Below, one piece after another: positions 18,285-26,166 of a stretch of DNA of 64,000 bases. The notes beneath the pieces were generated by a model. That model saw only the letters and a program-made list of their open reading frames with translations, ran no database searches and was not told the DNA's origin. Where the stretch lies: NCBI RefSeq assembly GCF_003996985.1, contig NZ_RJJX01000002.1:186001-250000 (forward strand), read 5' to 3'. Within the stretch, counting starts at the first letter, position 1, and the number at the start of each line of letters is the position of its first letter. The stretch is from Ancylomarina longa. Its GTDB lineage: Bacteria; Bacteroidota; Bacteroidia; Bacteroidales; Marinifilaceae. A program made the translations under genes and the position numbers.

Positions 18285-19418
18285 ATGATAAATACATATA
18301 CAATGGACAATAAATATAAAACACAAGCTGAGAAATACGAATACATATCAAAACAACATGGCGGCTATTATCGACATAATTTTACTGACCATGCCTACCT
18401 ATATAATCTTTATTTTCCACCCAAAGCTGTGTTTACACATCTTAAGGACAACATTCATAATTTAGTATTGAATTACCCTATGGCACAAGATGCACTTGCA
18501 GAACTTATTGGGGAAATAATAGCGCAACCAGCAGACAGAATAGTTGTTGGAAATGGCGCTGCCGAAATCATTAAAATAATTTCAGGACAATTAGCAAAAA
18601 AGATAATTATTCCTGTTCCCTCATTTAATGAATATGCCAATGCAGCACCCGATGGACATGTGGTAGAATTCCCTCTCGAATTTCCATCCTTTCAACTCGA
18701 TGTAGATAAATTTGCAGCGGAGGCCATAAAAGTTGGAGCCGATATTGCTGTGGTGGTAAGTCCCAATAATCCTACTTCGATTTTGGTACCAAAAGCCGAT
18801 TTAATACGCTTGGCACAACAGCTGGAGGGACACAATTGCATGCTCATTATTGATGAATCTTTTCTTAATTTTGCGGATAACAAAGAGCAAATAAGCATGG
18901 AACAAGACATGGTCAAATATCCAAATATGGCTATATTAAAAAGCATGAGTAAAGCCTATGGAATATGCGGCCTCAGAATTGGATATCTATTAACTGCTAA
19001 CCGGGAATTTGCCAAGGAGGTTCGAAACGGAATTCATATTTGGAACATTAATGGATTTGCCGAAGAATTTCTACGAATATTACCAAGTTATAAAAAGGAA
19101 TTTGAAGCTAGCTGCGAATTGGTTAAATCAGACCGGGATATGTTCTATGAAAAACTCTGTGCAATTGAAGGAATGACCGTTTTTAAACCCGATGCCAACT
19201 ATATTTTTTGCCGTTTACCTGATACTGCTTTAAGTGGACCTGAAATCACAAAACGTTTATTTATTAAGCACAACATATACATTAAGGATAGTGCTGGGAA
19301 AACACAACCCGATGCAACCCGATATATTCGAATTGCAAGTCGTACCAATAAGGAAAACAGTAAACTTATTGAAGCTTTGAAAGATGTAATGTATTTAAAA
19401 AGTGAATCCTATGAATAA
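18285..19418 (+). CDS. PLP-dependent fold-type I enzyme, HisC/CobD-like (aminotransferase or phospho-amino-acid decarboxylase)
   Basis: A 377-residue fold-type I PLP enzyme. Lys223 in LKSMSKAYGICGLRIGY is the cofactor lysine. VSPNNPTS and LIIDESFLNF are the conserved Asn and Asp contacts of the histidinol-phosphate aminotransferase/CobD group. It may start at Met7 (18303). Family members either transaminate or, like CobD and Campylobacter Cj1436, decarboxylate a phosphorylated amino acid. Between a cytidylyltransferase gene and a CDP-alcohol phosphotransferase gene, a decarboxylase making ethanolamine phosphate from phosphoserine would fit well, but this is inference. Its end overlaps the next gene by 17 bp, so translation is coupled. 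Histidine biosynthesis is unlikely because no his genes are near. Confidence 0.78.
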   Translation: MINTYTMDNKYKTQAEKYEYISKQHGGYYRHNFTDHAYLYNLYFPPKAVFTHLKDNIHNLVLNYPMAQDALAELIGEIIAQPADRIVVGNGAAEIIKIISGQLAKKIIIPVPSFNEYANAAPDGHVVEFPLEFPSFQLDVDKFAAEAIKVGADIAVVVSPNNPTSILVPKADLIRLAQQLEGHNCMLIIDESFLNFADNKEQISMEQDMVKYPNMAILKSMSKAYGICGLRIGYLLTANREFAKEVRNGIHIWNINGFAEEFLRILPSYKKEFEASCELVKSDRDMFYEKLCAIEGMTVFKPDANYIFCRLPDTALSGPEITKRLFIKHNIYIKDSAGKTQPDATRYIRIASRTNKENSKLIEALKDVMYLKSESYE

Positions 19419-20049
19419 CAAACAACAGGCAGGCATGCTTGCCTTTGCCAAAGATTTACCAAATATTTGTTCTCTTTTGGGATTATTGTGTGCTGTATTA
19501 GCGATATATTTTGCAATAGAAGGAAATTTTCCAGCATCCATCATTGGCATATTATGGGCAGTATTATTCGATTGGTACGATGGAATTATAGCACGAAAAT
19601 TAAAAAACAGAACCAAAGTACAGGGTGTGTTCGGAAGTCAACTCGACTCCATAATAGATATTGTAAGTTTTGGAATACTACCCGCAATTCTCCTTTTAAG
19701 CTATGGAAATTATAATGTCTGGTTTATTCCCGGAGCATTTGTAATTGTTGCATCCAGCGCTATTCGGTTGAGTTATTTTAATGTTTATGGCCTTATTGAT
19801 AGTAAAACATATAAGGGACTTTCACTTGATAATAATGTTCTAATCCTGGCTTTTGCCTTTTTATTTGAAAGTTTCTTCACGCAGACTGCTTTTTCAATAC
19901 TTATTTATATAATCTTAATGATTCTATCGGCATTTAATTTATCCTCTGTACCAACCCCGAAATTTGGAGGAAAATGGATTTATGTGCTAATTACATATGT
20001 AATGGTATTGACATCCATTTTTGGATGGATTCTGTATAATAGAGTTTAA
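19402..20049 (+). CDS. CDP-alcohol phosphatidyltransferase family membrane protein
   Basis: A 215-residue polytopic membrane enzyme (about six hydrophobic segments). The hallmark D-x2-DG-x2-AR-x-G-x3-D-x3-D motif is complete: DWYDGIIARKLKNR, then GSQLDSIID at ~residues 53-82. It transfers a phosphoalcohol from a CDP-linked donor to an acceptor at the membrane. Its start may be Met1 (19402) or Met4 (19411). The first codons overlap the PLP gene, and its stop TAA lies inside the duplicated amylase tail that begins at 20043, so the last two codons come from the junction. The C-terminus may therefore differ from the ancestral one. The head group is probably the one activated by the gene at 17473. 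Confidence 0.85.
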   Translation: MNPMNNKQQAGMLAFAKDLPNICSLLGLLCAVLAIYFAIEGNFPASIIGILWAVLFDWYDGIIARKLKNRTKVQGVFGSQLDSIIDIVSFGILPAILLLSYGNYNVWFIPGAFVIVASSAIRLSYFNVYGLIDSKTYKGLSLDNNVLILAFAFLFESFFTQTAFSILIYIILMILSAFNLSSVPTPKFGGKWIYVLITYVMVLTSIFGWILYNRV

Positions 20050-20432
20050 GCTATACTTTGGCTCGGGCCGATCGTGGTAACTTCATCCGTTTTGCGGTAA
20101 CTCCTGTTGCACAAACGGGGGAATTGCTTCAAGGCCAAAAAGTTTACAGCGCTTATAGCGATGAGATCGCCTACTCTACCGGCATCGACGATGTTTTAAA
20201 TCAGCAATTGCGATTTTATCCAAATCCGGTTCGCGATATTCTTTATTTGGAGAATTTGAATCAGGTGAAGCAAATTCAATTGTTCGATCTATCAGGAAGA
20301 GCAGTTCTTGCTGTGCAAACGCCCAATAATTCGGTAAATCTGAATATGAACGCACTGAAGAATGGAATGTATATTCTGGTATTTGAATTGGAAGATGGTT
20401 CGCGCCTAAGTAAGAAAATATTGAAACAATAG
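20043..20432 (+). pseudogene. orphan T9SS sorting-domain fragment (copy of the amylase C-terminus)
   Basis: The reading frame encodes ~130 residues nearly identical to the last part of the amylase (LARADRGNFIRFAVTP, FYPNPVRDILYLENL, LSKKILKQ). There is no ATG, no signal peptide and no enzymatic domain; it starts inside the stop codon region of the CDP-alcohol phosphotransferase gene. It is the 3' remnant of a second T9SS-cargo gene whose front has been replaced by the cassette. Without a signal peptide it cannot be a functional T9SS substrate. Confidence 0.85.
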
Positions 20433-20458
20433 TTAGTTTTTATTAGTTTATAACAAGC

Positions 20459-20496
20459 AAAAAATCCTGCTGAACCTAGGTTGAGCAGGATTTTTT
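20459..20496 (+). terminator. intrinsic terminator closing the cassette
   Basis: AAAATCCTGCTGAACC pairs with GGTTGAGCAGGATTTT (one mismatch), followed by T6. It is the duplicate of the amylase terminator and now serves the upstream cassette transcript. Confidence 0.85.
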
Positions 20497-20682
20497 CATT
20501 AACAAAAGTAGTATTCCTACAATTATATTGTTTTCTGCAATACATATTTGTCTCTTACTTTTTTAAGCCTGAAACCAAAAAGTATAGTGGTATTATTTCA
20601 ATCACTGTTTCTACTAAAACAGGAGGATTTTCAACATCAGCAAACAAAATAAATCCCTAATTTATAATTGGATTTCCTGATC

Positions 20683-21966
20683 TTACTTCTGCTTGCTCGC
20701 CATAATTTTATTATTCTTTTTTATCCAATCATAAACGGGATCAGTCCCCTTCTTGTAATCTTCAAAGCTTGTTTCTATTTGGATATCTGGTTGCAAAGAA
20801 TTCATCACTTCATCTGTTTCTTTAAAATATTTTGTGGAGTAAAGCACCTCAATACCTGAATGAGGAAGCTTAAAACCCCTTACCTCCCCAAAATGATTTG
20901 GCTTCCCTCCTGTTTCTTCTCCCACAAAAACAGCATTGGTCAACCTTTTAAAATCCATCGCATTTATAATGGCGGATGAAAAAGTTTTTCGACCTAAGAC
21001 AACATACAATTTCAGATCAGGATTCTTTTTAGCATACTTAGCAATCTTCTCAATTAATGCGGTTCCTTGTTCAGAACTTCCTCCCCCATTCAAACGAATA
21101 TCAAATACAAGCTTATCCACGGGTTCATTTTTCAGAATAGTAAATACATGTTTTCCGAAATCTTCAAATGAAGGCAATTTATCTGCTTTTTTCCTGCCAA
21201 ACTTCATTTCACATTCGCGTCCCCAACATTTATTGTATTGCAAATAAAATAGCTTCTCCCTTGCTTGATAGTAATCAATGAAAAAGATTCTCTTATTTCT
21301 ATAGCAAAGAGCTAATGAATCAGGTTGAAATCCTATTCGATTTTTGCTATTCATTTCTGCTGGTTCTATCCACTGAAATTTTATTTGTCCATTATCATCT
21401 TTTAATTCCAATTCAATTTTTTTGCTTTCTGCAATACCAAAATACTTTAATACTTGAACTGAAGGCAATAGGTGAGGAATAGCATTTTTAACTAATGCCT
21501 GATTGTCAACTGTAATCAAAGTACTTAAACTATCAGCAATGTCATCAACGGGGATGTGATTAATTGACAACAATTGTTGTCCTAAAAGGCTCTTATATTT
21601 ATCGGTTGTATGCAGAATGTACATACCATCCTTAAACCAATACAAATGCAATGGTAAAAACTGCTTCTTGTCAATCAGTTTTCCCCATCTCACATGAGTA
21701 TGAGAATCACCAAAACTCGCAACCAATTGCTGCAAACTCATGGCCATTTCAAAGTCGGATAGCTCATTTTTGTTTTTTCTGATTTTCTCTATTCCTTCCA
21801 GGTATTCCTTTTGGCTCTTCACTGCGAATAGATTGTAATGTTTTTGGGGCAGTGCATTTGACATAAAATCCAGATCTGAATCCCAATCTATCGTTTTACA
21901 ATTTTTTTGAGAATTACAGGATAACATGAAAGATAGTCCTATAATTAGTAAACTTATTTTTCTCAT
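20683..21966 (-). CDS. S41 (tail-specific protease) family lipoprotein
   Basis: A 427-residue protein with lipobox SFMLSC (Cys17), so membrane-anchored outside the cytoplasm. The C-terminal S41 domain shows FDIRLNGGGSSEQG (the conserved D-x-R-x-N-x-GG strand), VLGRKTFSSAIINA around the presumed catalytic serine, and FVGEETGGKPNHFGEV. The C-terminus ends with PDIQIETSFEDYKKGTDPV, the usual tail of secreted Bacteroidota S41 proteins. No PDZ domain is evident. The gene stands alone, with its promoter in the spacer up to 22203. Nearby lies a collapsed S41 remnant (22819-23007), so this area once held more than one such gene. Substrate is unknown. Confidence 0.85.
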   Translation of the reverse strand: MRKISLLIIGLSFMLSCNSQKNCKTIDWDSDLDFMSNALPQKHYNLFAVKSQKEYLEGIEKIRKNKNELSDFEMAMSLQQLVASFGDSHTHVRWGKLIDKKQFLPLHLYWFKDGMYILHTTDKYKSLLGQQLLSINHIPVDDIADSLSTLITVDNQALVKNAIPHLLPSVQVLKYFGIAESKKIELELKDDNGQIKFQWIEPAEMNSKNRIGFQPDSLALCYRNKRIFFIDYYQAREKLFYLQYNKCWGRECEMKFGRKKADKLPSFEDFGKHVFTILKNEPVDKLVFDIRLNGGGSSEQGTALIEKIAKYAKKNPDLKLYVVLGRKTFSSAIINAMDFKRLTNAVFVGEETGGKPNHFGEVRGFKLPHSGIEVLYSTKYFKETDEVMNSLQPDIQIETSFEDYKKGTDPVYDWIKKNNKIMASKQK

Positions 21967-22203
21967 TTTTAATTTCTTTTTAAATTATTATTAAGGAATA
22001 GCTCTATAAATTCGTCACTAACTTACGATTTTTATAGGATGTTATTATTAGTTATATTTTGAATTCTGAATGTCAACAGACTTTATATTCTTTTGAATTA
22101 TGATATAATTGATTCTCACAAATAGAAATACACTAAACCCTACACGATTAAAGAAAAATCATTCCCATAAGGATTAACTTCAAACACTAGCAAAACGGCA
22201 ATA

Positions 22204-22657
22204 TTACCTGAAGTCAAAATTAATTGGAACAGTATAACTTACCTTAACTGGTATTTTTGATAAAAATTGCAGGAGTCCAAAGTGGTGATGATTTAACTAC
22301 TCTAGAAGATTCCTGATCTATTAGAGGATGAACAGACTTTTCGATCTTAGCATCCTCTAATCTACCTTCTTTATTAACGACAAAGCTTACATAAACTTTT
22401 CCTTTTATTCCGTTATTTAAACAAGTTTCAGGATATCTGACTCCTCTAGAAATATAATATTGACCTTTAATTTGTATTTTCCCTTTATAATTGGAAATAT
22501 ACTTTCCTTCTTTAATTTTATTTTGATCTTTCCTAACAGAAAATATTTCTGATGTATTAGCTTTGCTATCTACATTTATAACCTCTAAATATTCTGTTTG
22601 TCCAAATAGTATTGATGATAAGTGAATTAGAATAAATCCTAATAGTATTGATTTCAT
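22204..22657 (-). pseudogene. frameshifted secreted TonB C-terminal-domain protein
   Basis: ATG 22657 opens a signal peptide (KSILLGFILIHLSSILFG), then a TonB-type domain: YPETCLNNGIKGKVYVSFVV, then EGRLEDAKIEKSVHPLID and SSPLWTPA. In the original frame it stops at 22244 after AIFIKNTS. Removing one A from the A5 run at 22254-22258 restores IKIPVKVSYTVPINFDFR, the canonical last TonB strand, with a stop at 22204-22206. So the gene carries a one-base shift near its 3' end. Many Bacteroidota have such short TonB-domain proteins outside transport complexes. Whether the shift is real or a sequencing error in a homopolymer cannot be judged here. Confidence 0.8.
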
Positions 22658-22818
22658 TTGTAATATAGTTTTAAGAATATAATTTGAGCCATTTATAATA
22701 TTGCACATAACAAAAAATTGAATTAGGCATGGCAGAGTGCTTGCTACTATAAATATTAGAGCTGTATAGGCTTTGAAACTAAAAACAGCATTAACAATAT
22801 TCGAAATATTACAAACCC

Positions 22819-23007
22819 TTATTCTTTTGTTAATACTTCAATGGCTTTGTCAAGAACTTCATCTTTATGTTGTCTTATTCCGGCAATAGTCTGTTTTACT
22901 TCAATATCTGGGACTATGCCTATTCGTTGTGTTTTATTACCATTGGGATAATAAACTCCAATACCGCTGAATAGTAAGCATAACAGGGTGGAAATTTTAG
23001 TTGTCAT
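22819..23007 (-). pseudogene. collapsed S41 protease remnant (signal peptide joined to C-terminal tail)
   Basis: A 62-codon frame starts with a signal-peptide-like MTTKISTLLCLLFS and continues directly into GIGVYYPNGNKTQRIGIVPD, then IEVKQTIAGI and DEVLDKAIEVL. The latter is the typical C-terminal end of secreted S41 peptidases (G-V-x-Y-P-x-G-x-x-T-Q-x-x-G-I-x-P-D). The whole catalytic domain, some 350 residues or more, is missing, most simply through an in-frame deletion. It is probably non-functional. Confidence 0.7.
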
Positions 23008-23031
23008 ATGTTATAATTTTCTGATTAAGTC

Positions 23032-23110
23032 CACATGAAATCCGCAAATAAATTTAAATCTTCCACTAGGTGTAATTTTAGCTATTAAATTTACATGCTC
23101 GTTTCATGTG
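23032..23110. repeat. REP-like palindromic element, copy 1
   Basis: A 79-bp element with 9-bp perfect ends (CACATGAAA/TTTCATGTG), inner arms TAAATTTAA/TTAAATTTA and a central CAC-TAG-GTG stem-loop. It recurs at 26090-26166 with about 80% identity, while surrounding DNA differs. It lies between the S41 remnant and the first FISUMP gene. Confidence 0.75.
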
Positions 23111-23131
23111 ATTTATGTAATTATGTGTTAA

Positions 23132-23869
23132 TTAATTTTTAATGCAACGGACAGAATATCCATTTTTTTTATAGTTAATACCCCTAGATACAGTTGAATC
23201 CCAACAAAAAAGAAACAGAAAACCTGCAGAAGTTTCATTATATTCAGGCATTGCCCACCAATCACCATAATATCCCAACTTATTTGAATTTTTATCTAAA
23301 TAGCGTCTTCCGCCAGGCAATGCAGTAAAGCCACTGCTATTATCCGATTCGGATAGGTCATCCCAATGTAAATCACCAACTTCTTTCATCTTATAGCTAG
23401 CTATGGTATCGCCACCTAGCTGATTAATTAATATATCCCAGTCGTTAATAGTAGGAACACGCCAGCCTTTAGGGGCAATCTTACGCTCATCGGCTACTGC
23501 ATACCAATTATACAACAGACCATAGGTAGCTATGGTATCTAAGCTACTGGTGTTGTTGTAAGTACAATAAGCACCACTCGTTAATGCTGCCCACTCCTCA
23601 TTATCTAAAACATTAGGGATATATTCTCCATTTCGATATCGGGTGGTTCGCAGGTTCTCGGCCATCCATGTTTGATTGCCAATTACAATGGTTTTGTATT
23701 CGTTCCCGTCTATATCGGTAACAGAACCATAGCTTTTATCCGGATTAAAAATTGCGCTTGTTTTTCCGTTAAGCGGATTTGCAGGCCTGTCCGGATTGTC
23801 TTTTTCACAAGCTACACATGCGATGAATACAAGTCCAATGAATAATTTACAGGTTAATTTGAAGATCAT
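23132..23869 (-). CDS. FISUMP-domain lipoprotein, copy A
   Basis: A 245-residue outer-membrane or surface lipoprotein (VFIACVAC, Cys21). After a short linker the FISUMP (Fib_succ_major) domain runs from ~residue 53 to the end: TDIDGNEYKTIVIGNQTWMA, then ENLRTTRYRNGE, LYNWYAV, APKGWRVPTINDWDIL, GFTALPGGRRYLD and a closing SVRCIKN. The fold is related to C-type lectins, and members are usually surface proteins of unknown ligand. It is the downstream member of a tandem pair with the gene at 23930-24667, 60 bp away. The two are almost identical except for a cluster of changes at ~residues 187-203. Confidence 0.88.
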   Translation of the reverse strand: MIFKLTCKLFIGLVFIACVACEKDNPDRPANPLNGKTSAIFNPDKSYGSVTDIDGNEYKTIVIGNQTWMAENLRTTRYRNGEYIPNVLDNEEWAALTSGAYCTYNNTSSLDTIATYGLLYNWYAVADERKIAPKGWRVPTINDWDILINQLGGDTIASYKMKEVGDLHWDDLSESDNSSGFTALPGGRRYLDKNSNKLGYYGDWWAMPEYNETSAGFLFLFCWDSTVSRGINYKKNGYSVRCIKN

Positions 23870-23929
23870 ATTTTAAATGTTTAGGGTTAATTATTCGCAA
23901 AGCTTTTATCGTTTCTCGATTAATACTGT

Positions 23930-24667
23930 TCATTCTTTTATGCAACGAACGGAAAATCCATTTTTTTTATAGTTAATACCCCTAGATACAGTTGAATCCC
24001 AACAAAAAAGAAACAGAAAACCTGCAGAAGTTTCATTATATTCAGGCATTGCCCACCAAACACAATAAAATCCTACATTCTCTGAAGCATTGGCAAGGTA
24101 ACGGAATCCGCCAGGCAATGCAGTAAAGCCACTACTATTATCCGATTCGGATAGGTCATCCCAATGTAAATCACCAACTTCTTTCATCTTATAGCTAGCT
24201 ATGGTATCGCCACCTAGCTGATTAATTAATATATCCCAGTCATTAATAGTAGGAACACGCCAGCCTTTAGGGGCAATCTTACGCTCATCTGCTACTGCAT
24301 ACCAATTATACAACAGACCATAGGTAGCTATGGTATCCAGACTGCTAGTGTTGTTGTAAGTACAATAAGCACCATTCGTTAATGCTGCCCATTCCTCATT
24401 ATCTAAAACATTAGGAATATATTCTCCATTTCGATATCGGGTGGTTCGCAGGTTCTCGGCCATCCATGTTTGGTCTCCAATTACAATGGTTTTGTATTCG
24501 TTCCCGTCTATATCGGTAACAGAACCATAGCTTTTATCCGGATTAAAAATTGCGCTTGTTTTTCCGTTAAGCGGATTTGCAGGCCTATCCGGATTGTCTT
24601 TTTCACAAGCCACACATGCGATGAATACAAGTCCAATGAATAATTTACAGGTTAATTTGAAGATCAT
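23930..24667 (-). CDS. FISUMP-domain lipoprotein, copy B
   Basis: A 245-residue paralogue of the gene at 23132, with the same signal peptide and lipobox (FIACVAC) and the same FISUMP layout. The repeat period is 798 bp. Outside ~residues 187-203 the proteins differ at only a handful of positions (IGDQTWM against IGNQTWM, TNGAYC against TSGAYC, the last residues). In the variable segment this copy reads GFRYLANASENVGFYCVWW against GRRYLDKNSNKLGYYGDWW. Changes there include synonymous ones, so the segment looks exchanged rather than point-mutated. Function is unknown; a surface ligand-binding role is inferred from the fold. Confidence 0.88.
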   Translation of the reverse strand: MIFKLTCKLFIGLVFIACVACEKDNPDRPANPLNGKTSAIFNPDKSYGSVTDIDGNEYKTIVIGDQTWMAENLRTTRYRNGEYIPNVLDNEEWAALTNGAYCTYNNTSSLDTIATYGLLYNWYAVADERKIAPKGWRVPTINDWDILINQLGGDTIASYKMKEVGDLHWDDLSESDNSSGFTALPGGFRYLANASENVGFYCVWWAMPEYNETSAGFLFLFCWDSTVSRGINYKKNGFSVRCIKE

Positions 24668-25223
24668 ATTTTAAGAGTTAATCATATACAATTTTTTAAG
24701 CTCCAACTAATGTAATCATATATTTTTAAAGAGCTTAAACAACAGCAAGTAAAATAAGTAAATACAATAAGTAATTGGGTGAAATTAAATACTGCAACAT
24801 AAAAGAATCTCCTACAAAAGCCATAATGCTTCGTTTTTTAGTTTTATTTACACGATCAATGCTTTCAGTATGTTTTTCAGCATATTGATGCAAATTACAT
24901 CATTCTATTCTATCGGGAAAACAAAACCAATACTTTACCATCAAAATATCTTATGAAACTATTTTTTTCATTCCCCTGAAATCCGCATGGTATATAGTCA
25001 TGCCAAAGATTTATCTACATAATTTTATCTTCTTTATTTTATTTTTTTCATAAAATACTTTTATAACTTGATTTATTTTTTCTAAATTCGATTTGTTTTT
25101 AACATTGCAGTAATGCAAAACACGAAAGTAAAAAGTCTCGGCCGGGACATTAGAATAAAAATAATTTTTGTGCAGAGAGATTGGTGATGGAGATGGTACA
25201 AACCAATTTAAAAAATCAGAACT
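24668..25223. other. 556-bp AT-rich spacer
   Basis: No supported gene. An open frame on the minus strand at 25011-25238 lacks any recognisable domain or signal peptide and overlaps the start of the next gene. The one conspicuous structure is a GC-rich near-palindrome GTCTCGGCCGGGAC at 25135-25148, 75 bp upstream of the next ATG, in otherwise AT-rich DNA. It could be an operator or an RNA hairpin in the leader of that gene. Confidence 0.5.
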
Positions 25224-25991
25224 ATGTCTGACCAACAAAATTTAATAGAATTAAATGACGAAATTAAAACAGTATCAAATGAGGAGATACTCTTTTGCAA
25301 CATGCCTTATAAGGTGTTTATTGACGAGGCCGAGGATATTCATACTCGCGCAAGTATCGACCTGCCGCTACTTAGTCCGTATGGATTAAAAGCCGAAGCA
25401 CTAGATAAATTGTTAGCTTATACCGGTGCGCTTCGGGCAGCTCAATCGAATTGGGAAACTAAAAATACCGATAAGGAAAACGCAGTAGAAACCTGGAATG
25501 CTGAAGCCCCGGAAATGTATAATTTAAAAGAAGACTTGATAGACAATATGGAGTTTGCCTATCGGGCAAACGAGAATCTGTTAAATAAGTTAAAAACCAT
25601 AAAAGAGGGTAATTCCCGAGCCGATACCATTCAGGATATGGCAAGTTTATCGGTATTGGGAAAAGACAATCCTGCGCCATTGGTAGCTATTGGTTTCGAT
25701 ATTACCCTTTGCGACAAAGCAGCCGAAATGGCCGACCGCATGGGAACTTTATTAGGTGATATTAATGGTCGTATGTATTTCGATGATGAGCTAAAAATCA
25801 TCAGAGACAAGGCTTACACCTTAACAAAAAAAGCAATAGATGAAATTCGTAGCTATGGTAAGTTTGTTTTCCGAAAAGATCTCAAAAAACTACAAGCATA
25901 TGCCAGCAAATACCATCGCGAACGACAGCAGGAATATCGCAAGCAAAAAAAGATGAATGCAGAATATAATAAACAACAAATTTCGGATTAG
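25224..25991 (+). CDS. unrecognised helical cytoplasmic protein
   Basis: A 255-residue acidic-to-basic protein with no signal peptide or membrane segment; I do not recognise the family. The sequence looks all-helical. Residues ~75-135 (SNWETKNTDKENAVETWNAE and following) and ~175-250 are charged, heptad-like helices. A more hydrophobic patch with Cys lies at LVAIGFDITLCDKAAEMADR. The C-terminal ~35 residues are very rich in Lys, Arg, Gln and Tyr (HRERQQEYRKQKKMNAEYNK), which suggests nucleic-acid contact. It stands alone with its own terminator at 26032-26062, followed at once by the second REP-like element. Codon use looks like a real gene and no other frame is plausible. Confidence 0.7.
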   Translation: MSDQQNLIELNDEIKTVSNEEILFCNMPYKVFIDEAEDIHTRASIDLPLLSPYGLKAEALDKLLAYTGALRAAQSNWETKNTDKENAVETWNAEAPEMYNLKEDLIDNMEFAYRANENLLNKLKTIKEGNSRADTIQDMASLSVLGKDNPAPLVAIGFDITLCDKAAEMADRMGTLLGDINGRMYFDDELKIIRDKAYTLTKKAIDEIRSYGKFVFRKDLKKLQAYASKYHRERQQEYRKQKKMNAEYNKQQISD

Positions 25992-26031
25992 GACTACTAT
26001 TTTAACTTCAGGCAATTGACTATTGCCATAC

Positions 26032-26062
26032 AAAAGGGAACTTAAAAAATTCCCTTTTTTTT
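26032..26062 (+). terminator. intrinsic terminator after the unknown helical protein
   Basis: AAAAGGGAA pairs with TTCCCTTTT, followed by a T8 tract. Confidence 0.85.
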
Positions 26063-26089
26063 ATGTGTTCACAATTTTCTTATTACAGT

Positions 26090-26166
26090 CACATGGAAGC
26101 CGCAAGTAAATTTAAACCTTCCACCGAGTGTAACTTTATCGATTAAATTTACATGCTCATATCATG
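26090..26166. repeat. REP-like palindromic element, copy 2
   Basis: A second copy of the element at 23032-23110. The arms (ACATGGAAG; TAAATTTAA/TTAAATTTA) and the central CAC-CGA-GTG stem-loop are kept although bases differ, including in the hairpin loop. The copy starts 28 bp after a terminator. Confidence 0.75.

Larger units (their letters stand above)
20043..20496 (+). repeat. direct repeat copy 2: T9SS tail plus terminator
   Basis: Matches 16471-16925 from AGTTTAAGC through the terminator. The sequence upstream of both copies is unrelated. The two copies bracket the 3.1-kb segment carrying the three-gene cassette. Confidence 0.9.

Noticed and set aside
23132-24667. Diversity-generating retroelement acting on the FISUMP pair
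   Set aside because: FISUMP/C-type-lectin proteins are frequent DGR targets, but the differences are not confined to adenines, include silent third-position changes, and no reverse transcriptase or template repeat is in the window.
25011-25238. 75-codon minus-strand ORF
   Set aside because: Overlaps the start and the leader of the 25224 gene, has no domain or signal and lies in very AT-rich DNA.
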